A DNA stretch of 64,000 nucleotides from JAITWN01 sp034002745 (lineage in GTDB: Bacteria > Pseudomonadota > Gammaproteobacteria > SZUA-140). The translations under genes and the position numbers were made by a program. The notes beneath the pieces were generated by a model. That model searched no databases and was not told the DNA's origin. It saw only the letters and a list, made by a program, of their open reading frames with translations. Shown here in pieces: positions 19,063 to 29,444 of the stretch (the first letter of the stretch is position 1; each line of letters opens with the position of its first letter). The DNA lies in NCBI GenBank assembly GCA_034002745.1, contig JAVEZY010000002.1:62001-126000 (forward strand), written 5' to 3'.

Positions 19063-19159
19063 AGCCGGCGCGGTGTGAAAGGAAGGCACGCCGGCTGCCG
19101 CCGGTGTGTCTGGATTCAGAGGCGGTCCGGCCGCCGCGACAAGAGGAGCCATAACAACG

Positions 19160-20092
19160 ATGACCGCCCTCATCTGCGGGTCGTTCGCCTACGACTCGAT
19201 CATGCTGTTCCCCGATCGTTTCAAGCGCCACATCCTGCCCGACAGGATACACATGCTGAATGTGTCCTTCATGGTGCCGCAGTTGCGCCGTGAGTTTGGT
19301 GGTTGCGCCGGGAACATCGCCTACAATCTGCGCCTGATCGGCGGCGACGGCCTTGCCATGGGAACGGTGGGCAAGGACTTCGATCCCTATGCGCGCTGGA
19401 TGGACAGCAACGGCATGAGCCGCGAGTTTCTGCGCGTGTGCGAGGACATGTACACGGCGCAGGCGTACATCACCACCGATCTCGACGACAACCAGATCAC
19501 TGCATTTCACCCCGGCGCGATGGAGCGCGCGCACGACAATGCCGTGCCGCGGGATCGCGGCATCACTCTCGGCATCGTCTCTCCCGACGGGCGCGATGGC
19601 ATGGTCCAGCATGCGCGCCAGTTCCACGAGGCGGGAATACCGTTCATCTTCGATCCGGGCCAGGGCCTGCCGATGTTCGACGGCGACGATCTGCGCGGCT
19701 TCATCGATCAGGCCACATATCTCGCGGTCAACGATTACGAGATGCAGCTGGTGCAGGAGCGCACAGGCCTGTCTCCGGCGCAGCTCGCCGAACGCCTCGA
19801 TGCCGTATTCGTCACCCGCGGCGGGGAGGGTTCGCGCATCTACACAAGGGACGGCGTCATCGACATTCCGCCGGGCAAGGCGGAGAACGTGGTCGATCCG
19901 ACCGGCTGCGGCGATGCCTATCGCGCCGGCCTGCTGTACGGCATCATGAATGGCATGGATCTGGAAACGACCGGACGCATCGCCTCGCTCATGGGAACCA
20001 TCAAGATCGAAACCGCGGGGACGCAGAACCACCGCTACACGGTCGATGAATTCCGCGCGCGGTACAAGCGGACATTCGGCACGGCGTTCTGA
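19160..20092 (+). CDS. PfkB-family carbohydrate/adenosine kinase
   Basis: A ribokinase-fold sugar or nucleoside kinase of 310 residues. It starts MTALICGSFAYDSIMLFP at 19160 after a good AAGAGGAG ribosome site. The PfkB signature DPTGCGDAYRAGLLYG near the C-terminus holds the catalytic base Asp, and the N-terminal GGCAGNIAYNLRLIGG motif is the substrate-side signature. Relatives are often labelled adenosine kinase, but the substrate cannot be fixed from sequence. It lies 97 bases after gcvPB and may be read through from that operon. Confidence 0.85.
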   Translation: MTALICGSFAYDSIMLFPDRFKRHILPDRIHMLNVSFMVPQLRREFGGCAGNIAYNLRLIGGDGLAMGTVGKDFDPYARWMDSNGMSREFLRVCEDMYTAQAYITTDLDDNQITAFHPGAMERAHDNAVPRDRGITLGIVSPDGRDGMVQHARQFHEAGIPFIFDPGQGLPMFDGDDLRGFIDQATYLAVNDYEMQLVQERTGLSPAQLAERLDAVFVTRGGEGSRIYTRDGVIDIPPGKAENVVDPTGCGDAYRAGLLYGIMNGMDLETTGRIASLMGTIKIETAGTQNHRYTVDEFRARYKRTFGTAF

Positions 20093-20113
20093 TCCGGGAT
20101 ACGGATAAAGGGA

Positions 20114-20176
20114 GTCAGGTACGCTGGTCGGCGCGGTGGGAGAGAACCTTCCGCCGCGTGCGAACGGGTACCTGAC
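20114..20176. repeat. REP-like nested palindrome
   Basis: GTCAGGTAC at 20114-20122 and GTACCTGAC at 20168-20176 are perfect complements. Between them CGCGGTGGGA and TTCCGCCGCG form a second, imperfect stem, giving a two-tier hairpin of 63 bases in the gap between two plus-strand genes. The outer arm shares GTCAGRT with the hairpin arm after gyrB (6889-6901). No T-tract follows. Confidence 0.6.
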
Positions 20177-20193
20177 CACCCCGCGAGATACCG

Positions 20194-20832
20194 ATGCGAC
20201 GTTCCCTTAAGATCGTCCTGTTGCCGCTGCTTCCCATCCTCGCGCTAGTGGCTCTGCTCTTCACCTCCTGGCTGCACACCTATCACCGTCTTACGGATGA
20301 AAAGCTGGTCGCCGAGCTGACCTTCGAGCCGATCGGCGAACGTCACTACCGCGTCAGCCTCGCCACCGGCGATCTGTGCCAGATCGAAACCTATCTGCTG
20401 CGCGGCGATCAGTGGCGGCTCGATGCCGGATTCATCAAGTGGAAGAACTGGGCGACCCTGTTCGGCCTGGATGCCATGTACCGCCTCGACCGGCTCGAAG
20501 GCCGCTATCGCGATGCCGCGGAACAGAGCGCGCATCCGGTCAGCGCCCATGCCCTGGCGCAAGGCACCAGCATGGACCTGGTGGCCGTCGCCGAGGCGCT
20601 GGGGAGGTTCAACTTCCTGCTCGATGCGAGTTACGGCAGTTCCGTCTATCGAGAAATGGATCCCGGCCTGCTCTACAAGGTGTATCGCACCCAGTCCGGT
20701 CTCATCGTCCGCGCGGAGGCGCGCGTCGTTCCCGGCGGAATGGAAACGCTGGTCATCGACATCGACCGGGATTGCGGCGAGAAGGAGAGCCGATGGCTGG
20801 GGATCGCACGCTGGCTCGATGAGCGCATCTGA
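20194..20832 (+). CDS. Hypothetical membrane-anchored protein
   Basis: A 212-residue protein with one N-terminal hydrophobic helix (about residues 7-26) and the rest predicted outside the membrane, probably periplasmic. It contains GDQWRLDAGFIKWKNWATLFGLDAMYRLDRLEGRYRD and a late FNFLLDASYGSSVY, conserved in my memory of a gammaproteobacterial family sometimes labelled a cation/multidrug efflux protein. A single-helix 212-residue protein is not a transporter, so no function is assigned. The ATG follows the REP-like palindrome. Confidence 0.75.
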   Translation: MRRSLKIVLLPLLPILALVALLFTSWLHTYHRLTDEKLVAELTFEPIGERHYRVSLATGDLCQIETYLLRGDQWRLDAGFIKWKNWATLFGLDAMYRLDRLEGRYRDAAEQSAHPVSAHALAQGTSMDLVAVAEALGRFNFLLDASYGSSVYREMDPGLLYKVYRTQSGLIVRAEARVVPGGMETLVIDIDRDCGEKESRWLGIARWLDERI

Positions 20833-20966
20833 TCACAGGGTGACGGGGCGGGCTGGTTGCCTGCATCGACAATTATTCCGGATGCCGGATGCCTGACTTC
20901 CCGGCCTTCGCCGCCGCTGGGCCCATTCCGAATGGCGCGGCCTGCGGGCAGATGGCGCGAACTTCA

Positions 20967-21665
20967 TTACTTCATCCGGATTACCGAATGCACCGTTGCC
21001 GTCACTCGCTGGGTGCCGGGCTCGCCTGCCACCGCCACCGCATCTTCGGTCATCGCCATGGCGCGCATCATCATCGGAGGAGCGGAACCATCGCGGTCGA
21101 TGCGCAGGTGGACGATGTCGTAGCCTCCAGCGCCCAGGCTATCGCGAATCAGCTCCGCGCGTTCGCGGAAGGCTCCGAGCGCGGCTGTGGTCAGCTCCGC
21201 TTCCACGCTCGCCATGCGTTCCGCCGACACCCGGTAGTCCAGCGAGCGCAACAGCATCTGCTGCTGCTGGAGTCTGCCGAGGAGTTCGTGCAGCGCGGTG
21301 GCGTCTTCCGTTTCCAGGATCAGCTCCTGCGCCGAGCGCCAGCGCAGGATGCGCTGGCGCTCGTGCACGGGCCATGTCCGATAGTTTCCGGTGCGAATCT
21401 GGATATTTCCTTGTCCCCGTGCAATGTCGAGGGCAGCGCCCATGGCGCCATTGATTTCGCGCGCCAGAGTCGCGGGATCGACATTCTCCCGCTCCACCAC
21501 CATCACCGCGCGCGCCACCTCGCTCGGCACTTCGCGCTGCACCTGGACGCTGAACTCCACCCGGTCCAGTAGTTCCGGCTCATGTTCACTGGTGTTCGCG
21601 ACCGGGGACAGGAACAGCAGCAGCGACAGTGATAGGGCGGGAAACGTGGCGGATCGATGGCTCAT
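20967..21665 (-). CDS. SIMPL (DUF541) domain periplasmic protein
   Basis: A 232-residue secreted protein. An N-terminal signal peptide (FPALSLSLLLFLSPVANTSE) is followed by a DUF541/SIMPL fold, seen as VEFSVQVQREVPSE, LAREINGAMGAALDIAR and a late GGYDIVHLRIDRDG with a terminal TATVHSVI. SIMPL proteins are periplasmic or outer-membrane associated and several respond to oxidative stress; no enzymatic role is known. It is transcribed toward the preceding gene. The 134 bases between them and the 162 bases upstream hold nothing recognisable. Confidence 0.8.
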   Translation of the reverse strand: MSHRSATFPALSLSLLLFLSPVANTSEHEPELLDRVEFSVQVQREVPSEVARAVMVVERENVDPATLAREINGAMGAALDIARGQGNIQIRTGNYRTWPVHERQRILRWRSAQELILETEDATALHELLGRLQQQQMLLRSLDYRVSAERMASVEAELTTAALGAFRERAELIRDSLGAGGYDIVHLRIDRDGSAPPMMMRAMAMTEDAVAVAGEPGTQRVTATVHSVIRMK

Positions 21666-21827
21666 GCGCTTGCTCCAGAGAGATGTGGCACGGACGGATT
21701 CGTGGTTCGCCGATGATGTATCCGGCAGATGCGTCAGACGGACTCACTGCGATGCCCTGCTGGCGGTCCGCCGCCTGAGACGAGCCAGATTGTCGATCAC
21801 ATCCGCGGAAAAGTGAACAGATGCCGT

Positions 21828-23891
<2,064 letters not shown>

Positions 23892-23948
23892 GCAGTCACG
23901 CTAGCAGGGCGCAGGCGAAAGTGCAAAGCGGTTTGTCGAAAGCGATGA

Positions 23949-24563
23949 TCAGAGACTTTCGCGGATGCCATCGAGCACGAACTGCACCGCCAGCGCCGCG
24001 AGCACCAAGCCGAGCAGGCGGCTGATGACATTGGCGCCGGTCTCGCCGAGCAGGCGCATGATCAGCGGCGCGCTCAGCAGGGATGCGAGCGTCATGCCCA
24101 GGACGAGCAGGAGCAGGGCGAGCATGCCGATGAACTCGACAGCGGATGAGCGTGCATTCGCCATCAGCAACACGGTGGTCAGCGCGCCTGGTCCGGCAAT
24201 CAGCGGGAAGGCCAGCGGGAATACGGAGACGTCCTCCTTGGACGCGGCTTCGGCCTGTTCGCGCACCGTCGTCGAGCGCAGTCCCGAGCGCCGCGCGAAG
24301 ATCATGTCGATGGCGAGCAGGAAGAGCAGGATGCCTCCAGCGATGCGAAACGCCGGCAGGCCGACACCCAGCAGGCGCAGCAAGGTGTCGCCGCTGAAAA
24401 AGAAGGCGAAGAGGATGAAGCCGGCGAGCAGCGTGCCGCGGATGGCCTGGCGACGCTGGCGCGCGCGCTCCATGCCACGCGTCAGCCCGGCGAATATCGG
24501 CGCCAGGCCGATCGGATCGACAACCACGAAGAGTACGACGAAAGTGCTCAGCAGGGCTTCCAT
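23949..24563 (-). CDS. MarC family integral membrane protein
   Basis: A 204-residue protein with six predicted membrane helices. It starts MEALLSTFVVLFVVVDPIGLAPIFAGLT, where the VDPIG element is the MarC/YchE/YhgN hallmark. A central FPLAFPLIAGPGALTTVLLMAN segment is the second conserved block. MarC proteins are not antibiotic pumps as once named; their function is unknown. It is 57 bases upstream of the thioredoxin-fold gene on the same strand. Confidence 0.9.
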   Translation of the reverse strand: MEALLSTFVVLFVVVDPIGLAPIFAGLTRGMERARQRRQAIRGTLLAGFILFAFFFSGDTLLRLLGVGLPAFRIAGGILLFLLAIDMIFARRSGLRSTTVREQAEAASKEDVSVFPLAFPLIAGPGALTTVLLMANARSSAVEFIGMLALLLLVLGMTLASLLSAPLIMRLLGETGANVISRLLGLVLAALAVQFVLDGIRESL

Positions 24564-24576
24564 GCGGGTCTATTAA

Positions 24577-24673
24577 CAGAGGAAAGAGAAAAGTTCAAAG
24601 AGGAAAGTGAAGATTCGCTTCGGGTGCACCGGACGCGTCCCTCCCGCTAGACTATCCTCTTTACACTTTCCAC
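24577..24673. repeat. Purine-rich/pyrimidine-rich imperfect inverted repeat, copy 1
   Basis: A nearly pure purine tract at about 24577-24613 is followed about 40 bases later by a pyrimidine tract at 24654-24673. The arms pair imperfectly (for example GGAAAGTG 24602-24609 with CACTTTCC 24664-24671; AAAGAGGA also matches). It lies between divergent marC and the DamX-like gene. Similar pairs occur at 33476-33601 and 45845-45960. Confidence 0.55.
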
Positions 24674-24729
24674 GCGTCCATCGGGCGCTTAAACTGGGTC
24701 GTCCGTCCACTGGCGACGGGCGACAGAAC

Positions 24730-26208
24730 ATGACAACGCGCGACAGGGACAAGAGGATTTCGGAGATGCAGGCGGTTCGCCCCCAAAGCGCCGATACGGA
24801 ACAGCGCGAACCGGGGGCTCGCTCGGTCAGCTCCGGCGCGTCGCATCGGCGGCGGCCGGAGTTTTTTCTCGAGACCGAAGCCTGGAGCGAAGCCTTTGCC
24901 GCCGCCACCGCAGCCATGCAGGCCGGCGCGACGGCCGTGCTGATCGAAGGCGATGGCGGTTCCGGCAAGTCGGTATTCCTGTCGCGTCTGGCGGCGACGG
25001 TTCCCTCCGCGTGCGTGCTCGAGCTGCGTCACCCGCTCGGTGAGGCCGGTCTGTTGAGCAGGCTGGCGCAGGCCTTTGGCGCGGCGGCCGATGGGCCGAC
25101 GGCGCTGGGAGCGGCGATCGCGCGGCGCGCGGACGGCGGCGTTCTCGTCGCCGTGGACGACGCCCATCATCTCTCGCCTTTCGCCCTGCGAGCGCTGCTC
25201 GATCTGCAGCGGACGGCAATGTTGCAGGGCGGGCGGTTGGCACTGGTGCTGTCGGCGGCGCCGGGCGAAGTACAGCGTCGTATCGCTCACCTGCCATCTT
25301 TCGCTCCCTTTCGGGAGGATGCGCTCACCGTTTTCTCCCTGCCTACGCTGACCGATTCCGAAGGGGAGGAGTATCTGCGCGTGCTCATGGAAAGGGCCGG
25401 ACGTCCCCCGCTCGATGCGCAACAGGCGCGCGCCCTGGTCCGGCTGGCGCGCGGTCTTCCGGGTCATCTCGATCGCGTCGCCGCCGATCTGCAGCGCGGG
25501 GTTCGGCCGCGGCCTTGGCGCAAGACGCGCGGCCAGGCAAGCCGCCGGCGCGTGCTGCAGGCAGAGTGGTGGGCGCCCGCCGCCATTGGCGCCGCGACCG
25601 TCGCGGCGATATTTCTGGGATATCGGGTGCTGTTCATGCCATCGAACGACCTGCTGTCGGTACCGCTTGCGCGCATCGAACCGGTCGCGACCGAAGTGAC
25701 GGTCGATCTGTCACGATCCGGTACGGAGTCGCCTGAAGCGGAAGTCACGATGCCAGCGCCACCGTCATCCGGGACGCCTGCATCCGGCCCTGGGGCGCTG
25801 AGCGTGACTCCGGCCCCTCCGACGCCTCCGGCGCCGGCTTCTCTACCCGCGGCATCAGCGCCCGCGGCTGCGGCACAGCCTCAGGCAGCGACGCCTCCCG
25901 CATCGCGCGCGCCAGCGCCGGTCGATGACCGGACATGGCTGATGGGCCAGGATGCGCGGCGTTACACGATCCAGCTGGCAAGCGCTCCGGACGAGGAAAG
26001 AGCCAGGCAGTTCATCGCCCGGCACTCGCTGCCGGCCCGTACCATCGCGATCAGCACCGTGCGCGGTTCCTTCATCGTGCTGCATGGCAGTTTTGCCACC
26101 CACGCCGAGGCGCAGCAGGCCATCGCCGGGTTTCCTCCCGCGCTGCGCAGGAACGATCCTTTCGCGCGGCGTATCGAGTCCGTTCGCGAGCTGATGTCGG
26201 CCAACTGA
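24730..26208 (+). CDS. DamX-like AAA ATPase with C-terminal SPOR domain
   Basis: A 492-residue membrane protein. The cytoplasmic N-terminal ATPase has Walker A GDGGSGKS at about residues 74-81 and a Walker B-like VLVAVDDAHH. One membrane helix follows (WWAPAAIGAATVAAIFLGYRVLFM, about 277-300), then a Pro/Ala/Ser-rich periplasmic linker and a SPOR domain (YTIQLASAPDEERARQFIARH...FIVLHGSFATHAEAQQAI). SPOR domains bind denuded septal peptidoglycan, so a division-site role is likely. Start MTTRDRDKRI at 24730 is preferred; an upstream frame to 24607 lies in the repeat. It differs from E. coli DamX in context (no aroKB/dam). Confidence 0.85.
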   Translation: MTTRDRDKRISEMQAVRPQSADTEQREPGARSVSSGASHRRRPEFFLETEAWSEAFAAATAAMQAGATAVLIEGDGGSGKSVFLSRLAATVPSACVLELRHPLGEAGLLSRLAQAFGAAADGPTALGAAIARRADGGVLVAVDDAHHLSPFALRALLDLQRTAMLQGGRLALVLSAAPGEVQRRIAHLPSFAPFREDALTVFSLPTLTDSEGEEYLRVLMERAGRPPLDAQQARALVRLARGLPGHLDRVAADLQRGVRPRPWRKTRGQASRRRVLQAEWWAPAAIGAATVAAIFLGYRVLFMPSNDLLSVPLARIEPVATEVTVDLSRSGTESPEAEVTMPAPPSSGTPASGPGALSVTPAPPTPPAPASLPAASAPAAAAQPQAATPPASRAPAPVDDRTWLMGQDARRYTIQLASAPDEERARQFIARHSLPARTIAISTVRGSFIVLHGSFATHAEAQQAIAGFPPALRRNDPFARRIESVRELMSAN

Positions 26209-26217
26209 GATAACGGT

Positions 26218-26233
26218 GCTGCCGTACGGCAGC
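26218..26233. repeat. Perfect 16-bp palindrome
   Basis: GCTGCCGTACGGCAGC reads identically on both strands, 9 bases after the stop of the DamX-like gene and 22 bases before a terminator hairpin. It could be a short hairpin stem or a protein-binding site; no family is recognised. Confidence 0.45.
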
Positions 26234-26255
26234 GGGACAACGAGGAAGGGTGAGG

Positions 26256-26290
26256 TCCGGGCCGCCGCCGAAAAGCGGCGGCCCGGATTT
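26256..26290 (+). terminator. Rho-independent-like terminator between DamX-like gene and prk
   Basis: TCCGGGCCGCCGC at 26256-26268 and GCGGCGGCCCGGA at 26275-26287 form a perfect 13-bp GC stem around loop CGAAAA, followed by TTT. It lies between convergent genes and may stop transcription from the plus strand; the T-tract is short. Confidence 0.6.
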
Positions 26291-26293
26291 GGC

Positions 26294-27160
26294 TCAGCTG
26301 CGGCTCTTTTCCATCATTTCATGGACGATCGGGCGCAGCACGATCTCCATGGACATTCCCATCTTGCCGCCGGGCACCACCATGGTGTTCGGCCGCGACA
26401 TCCAGGAACCTTTCAGCATCGACAGGTAGTACGGGAAGTCGTGCTTTTCCGGGAAGCGGAAGCGGATGACGACGAAGCTTTCGTCCAGCGTGGGAATGTC
26501 GCGGGCGATGAACGGATTCGAGGTATCGACCACCGGCACGCGCTGGAAGTTGATGTCGGTACGCGAGAACTGCGGGGTGATCGTATTCACGTAGTCCGGC
26601 ATGCGGCGCAGGATGGCATCGGTCACCGCTTCGGCCGAGTAGCCGCGCATGGACGTATCGCGGTGGATCTTCTGGATCCATTCGAGATTGACGATCGGCA
26701 CCACGCCGATCAGCAGGTCCACCCACTTGGCCACGTTGGCCCCTTCGGTGGCGACACCGCCATGCAGGCCTTCGTAGAACAGCAGGTCGGTGCCCGCGGT
26801 CAGGTCCTCCCAGGGAGTGAAGGTGCCGGGCTGCTGCTTGTAGGGCGCGGCCTCTTCCTCGTCGTGCAGATACTTGCGAACCTTGCCCGTGCCGATTTCG
26901 CTGTAGCTGCGGAACAGCGTCTCGAGTTCCTCGAACAGGTTGGCTTCCGGTCCGAAGTGGCTCAGCGTCTTGCCCTGCTTCGCCGCTTCCTCCACCGCCC
27001 TCTTCATTTCATTGCGATCGTAGCGATGGAAGGCATCGCCCTCGACGATGGCGGCCTTGATGCCTTCGCGCCGGAACAGATGTTCAAACGACGCCTTTAC
27101 CGTGCTGGTGCCCGCGCCCGAGGAACCGGTGACGGCAATGACCGGATGTTTGACTGACAT
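26294..27160 (-). CDS. prk: Phosphoribulokinase, class I (PrkB type)
   Basis: Phosphorylates ribulose-5-phosphate to ribulose-1,5-bisphosphate, the substrate of RuBisCO. The 288-residue protein starts MSVKHPVIAVTGSSGAGTST, a P-loop, at 27160 with GAGGAG upstream. It continues with GDAFHRYDRNEMKRAV, NLFEELETLFRSYSEIGTGKVRKYLHDEEEA, and LLFYEGLHGGV, and then NLEWIQKIHRDTSMRGYS and DTSNPFIARDIP. These match octameric Prk of chemolithoautotrophic proteobacteria. It is alone here, with no cbbL/cbbS nearby. The 286-base gap upstream (27161-27446) contains no recognisable gene or clear promoter. PrkB-like proteins also occur in non-autotrophs, so autotrophy is inferred only. Confidence 0.93.
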   Translation of the reverse strand: MSVKHPVIAVTGSSGAGTSTVKASFEHLFRREGIKAAIVEGDAFHRYDRNEMKRAVEEAAKQGKTLSHFGPEANLFEELETLFRSYSEIGTGKVRKYLHDEEEAAPYKQQPGTFTPWEDLTAGTDLLFYEGLHGGVATEGANVAKWVDLLIGVVPIVNLEWIQKIHRDTSMRGYSAEAVTDAILRRMPDYVNTITPQFSRTDINFQRVPVVDTSNPFIARDIPTLDESFVVIRFRFPEKHDFPYYLSMLKGSWMSRPNTMVVPGGKMGMSMEIVLRPIVHEMMEKSRS

Positions 27161-27446
27161 GCTGCAGATCTCCTCAAAAAAACATTGATGATTCGGGTCC
27201 GGGTCGGCTTGCGCACGACATGCCGGCGCCGGTGACGACGTTCGCTGCTGGGTATGGGTGGATCCCCGTTGATCCGGTTCATGTGCGGTCCATGCCGGCA
27301 ACCGGCCAGACTGCTGTTTTTATGCGACGGAATTTTACCGCAAAAAGCCGACCGGTTTCATCCGCTTCCGCTGATGGCGACCGGCCGGACGGGCTTGTCG
27401 CGGCCCCATCCTGATGTCATGATCGCAGCTCGGAGGGAGTCCAACG

Positions 27447-27947
27447 ATGCATCTGCTTCGGGCAATTGCCTGTTTATCGCTGATTTCCGCGTTTCTGCTC
27501 GCCGGTTGCGCCGTGACCCGGGTGGATGGTGCCCATCCCCGGGTTTCGTCCGGTTCCGAAGCGGCCTCGGTGTATTTCATTCGGCCCTGGACCGAGCGCT
27601 ACATGGGGTTCGCCGACAATGTCATCGCCGTGGATGCCGATCGCGCCTTCCTGTTGAAGCTGGGCAAGGGGGAATACACGCTGGCCAGGCTTCAGCCCGG
27701 ACCGGTCTTTCTGGCCGCACACTCGGATACGAGTTGGGGGCATTCACAGCTGATCAAGGAGCTGACGCGCGAGCGGCGTTTCGATCTGGCGCCCGGCGGT
27801 ACCTATTTCATCGTCTTCCGCCCGTTCGATGGGGAATTTCGCGGGGTGCACTTCGAAATGGCGAGCGTCGACCGTGCAGAGGCGCAGGAACTCGGCCGGC
27901 ATCTGCGCGCGGCGGGAGCTGCGCGCTCGACCCCTCTGGAAGATTGA
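27447..27947 (+). CDS. Lipoprotein, DUF2846-like
   Basis: A 166-residue secreted lipoprotein. The signal sequence ends in a lipobox (SAFLLAGCAV, Cys at about 21). The mature part contains ASVYFIRPWTERYMGFADNVIAVDADRAFLLKLGKGEYTLARLQPGP, the pattern of DUF2846-type proteins, in which a short beta domain follows a name-like FYFRP/YFIRP motif. Function is unknown. ATG 27447 follows CTCGGAGGGAG. Confidence 0.75.
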   Translation: MHLLRAIACLSLISAFLLAGCAVTRVDGAHPRVSSGSEAASVYFIRPWTERYMGFADNVIAVDADRAFLLKLGKGEYTLARLQPGPVFLAAHSDTSWGHSQLIKELTRERRFDLAPGGTYFIVFRPFDGEFRGVHFEMASVDRAEAQELGRHLRAAGAARSTPLED

Positions 27948-28020
27948 GTCAGGACGGGCTGATGCCGCGGATGCTGATGGGCGTCATGGCTGATATTGAG
28001 CTTGCCGGAGTGGCGGTCCG

Positions 28021-28404
28021 CTAGAACGGCCGTTCTCGCTCTGCGAGTATCCTCACCTGCATGTCGTGGACGCGTTCGAAATCGGGCCCGGGGACATAGA
28101 CTTCGCGCCGCGCCGTGCTGCTCCCGTGGCGCGGCACCGACACCAGTTCGCTCACCTTGTATATGGTGGCGCCGCTTTCGTCCACGAAAACGATCTCGAG
28201 ATCGGCGTCATAGCTTGCCGCGCATTGGTTGCTCAGTTCGGCGAACCATTCTACTGGCGTCACCCCCATTTCCGCGTTGCCGGCGTTGTACCCGCTGGAG
28301 GCGACATCGATGCAGTCGGCCCAGACGGCAGGTGCGAAGACGAAGGACAGCACCATGCCGGCGATTGCCAGCCCGCCGCCGCTTCTGTTCGTCGATCCAT
28401 CCAT
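28021..28404 (-). CDS. Secreted hypothetical protein
   Basis: A 127-residue protein with a signal peptide (GLAIAGMVLSFVFAPAVWA, then DCIDVASSG). The mature domain contains two cysteines, Cys31-type and one in LSNQCAASYDADLEIVFVDESG, which could form a disulfide. The rest looks like a small beta-rich domain (ATIYKVSELVSVPRHGSSTARREVYVPG). No family is recognised. It sits 44 bases upstream of pldA on the same strand but reads away from it as a neighbour, not obviously in the same operon. Confidence 0.6.
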   Translation of the reverse strand: MDGSTNRSGGGLAIAGMVLSFVFAPAVWADCIDVASSGYNAGNAEMGVTPVEWFAELSNQCAASYDADLEIVFVDESGATIYKVSELVSVPRHGSSTARREVYVPGPDFERVHDMQVRILAERERPF

Positions 28405-28448
28405 GCGGCGATCTTAACGCATACCGGTGCGTTTGCGAACCGCGGGGC

Positions 28449-29444
28449 TCAGAGCCAGTCGGTGAACAGGAAACCGAGACCCAGGCTCTGGCTCGAGCGG
28501 TTATAGTTGATCAGGCTTTCGCCATACCCGCTGAAATAGTGCACGGAGGCGCGAATGCTGCGATAGACGGGGAAGCTCCAGCCGAGCTCGATCGATCCCC
28601 GGCTGTCGCTGCGCAGATTGTTGCGCAGCGTGAAGCTGTAGAGATTGGTGCCTCGCATCCAGGCGCCACTCACCTCCATTTGTCCGTAGTATCTTTCGAT
28701 ATCGGGATTGTCATCGCCCACGGCATCGCCAGCCGAGGATTTCTCATCCTCCGGTATGCGCCACCATGGCCGCAGCGCGAATACGAAGGCGTCCTTTTCG
28801 AACAGGGCGTTGAGGATGACCCGGTGCCAGCTCCGCGAATCGGCGCCGCCACGTCCGTTCGACTGATGGTTGAGCACGAGCTGGTAGCCCGTCATGCGAA
28901 TCCCGAATCCGCTCCAGTCGCTATCGAAGCTGAGGATGAGCTCCGGCTCGTGGATCGTTTCGCGAAATGGCGCCGACCGGTCCCTGCTGTAGGCCTGCCA
29001 GAATGAGCGATTGGTATAGGCGACGTAGAGCGCGCCATGGCCCGCGATCGCGCCCTCCGCCAGCAGCACCTTCTGGCTGAGCTGGAACTGCAGTTCGAAA
29101 TCGTGCCGCCCGGTGCCATCCTCGCGCGCGGGCAATCGCACCCAGGTGAGTGGCAGCACATAGTTGGGTCGGTGCGCGGTCAGCACAAAGGGGTTGTTCC
29201 AGCTGGCGCGCTCGAAAGCACGGCGATCCCCCATTACGCTGCGCGGTGTCGGTCCGGACGCCGGCTGCGAGACAACACAGTCGCGGCGCACTTCGCCGAG
29301 GGTCATCGTATCGGGCGCCGTGCGCATGCGCTCCTCCAGGCAGGCGTCCTTCGCATCCTGCGAGCAGACAACCCCTGATTGCGCCGCCAGGGTGAGAAGC
29401 AGCGCCAGCGTTGCGGGCGTCCGCCGGGAAAGATCGCGCTTCAT
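28449..29444 (-). CDS. pldA: Outer-membrane phospholipase A
   Basis: Calcium-dependent phospholipase A1 of the outer membrane (OMPLA fold, 12-stranded barrel). The 331-residue protein has a signal peptide and the catalytic block NHQSNGRGGADSRSWHR, giving His193 and Ser195. The E. coli triad Asn156 (SWNR) aligns with His207 here. Amphipathic strands fill the remainder, ending with FTDWL and a C-terminal aromatic motif. Its ATG overlaps the upstream mscS stop by 4 bases, so the two are co-translated. Confidence 0.92.
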   Translation of the reverse strand: MKRDLSRRTPATLALLLTLAAQSGVVCSQDAKDACLEERMRTAPDTMTLGEVRRDCVVSQPASGPTPRSVMGDRRAFERASWNNPFVLTAHRPNYVLPLTWVRLPAREDGTGRHDFELQFQLSQKVLLAEGAIAGHGALYVAYTNRSFWQAYSRDRSAPFRETIHEPELILSFDSDWSGFGIRMTGYQLVLNHQSNGRGGADSRSWHRVILNALFEKDAFVFALRPWWRIPEDEKSSAGDAVGDDNPDIERYYGQMEVSGAWMRGTNLYSFTLRNNLRSDSRGSIELGWSFPVYRSIRASVHYFSGYGESLINYNRSSQSLGLGFLFTDWL

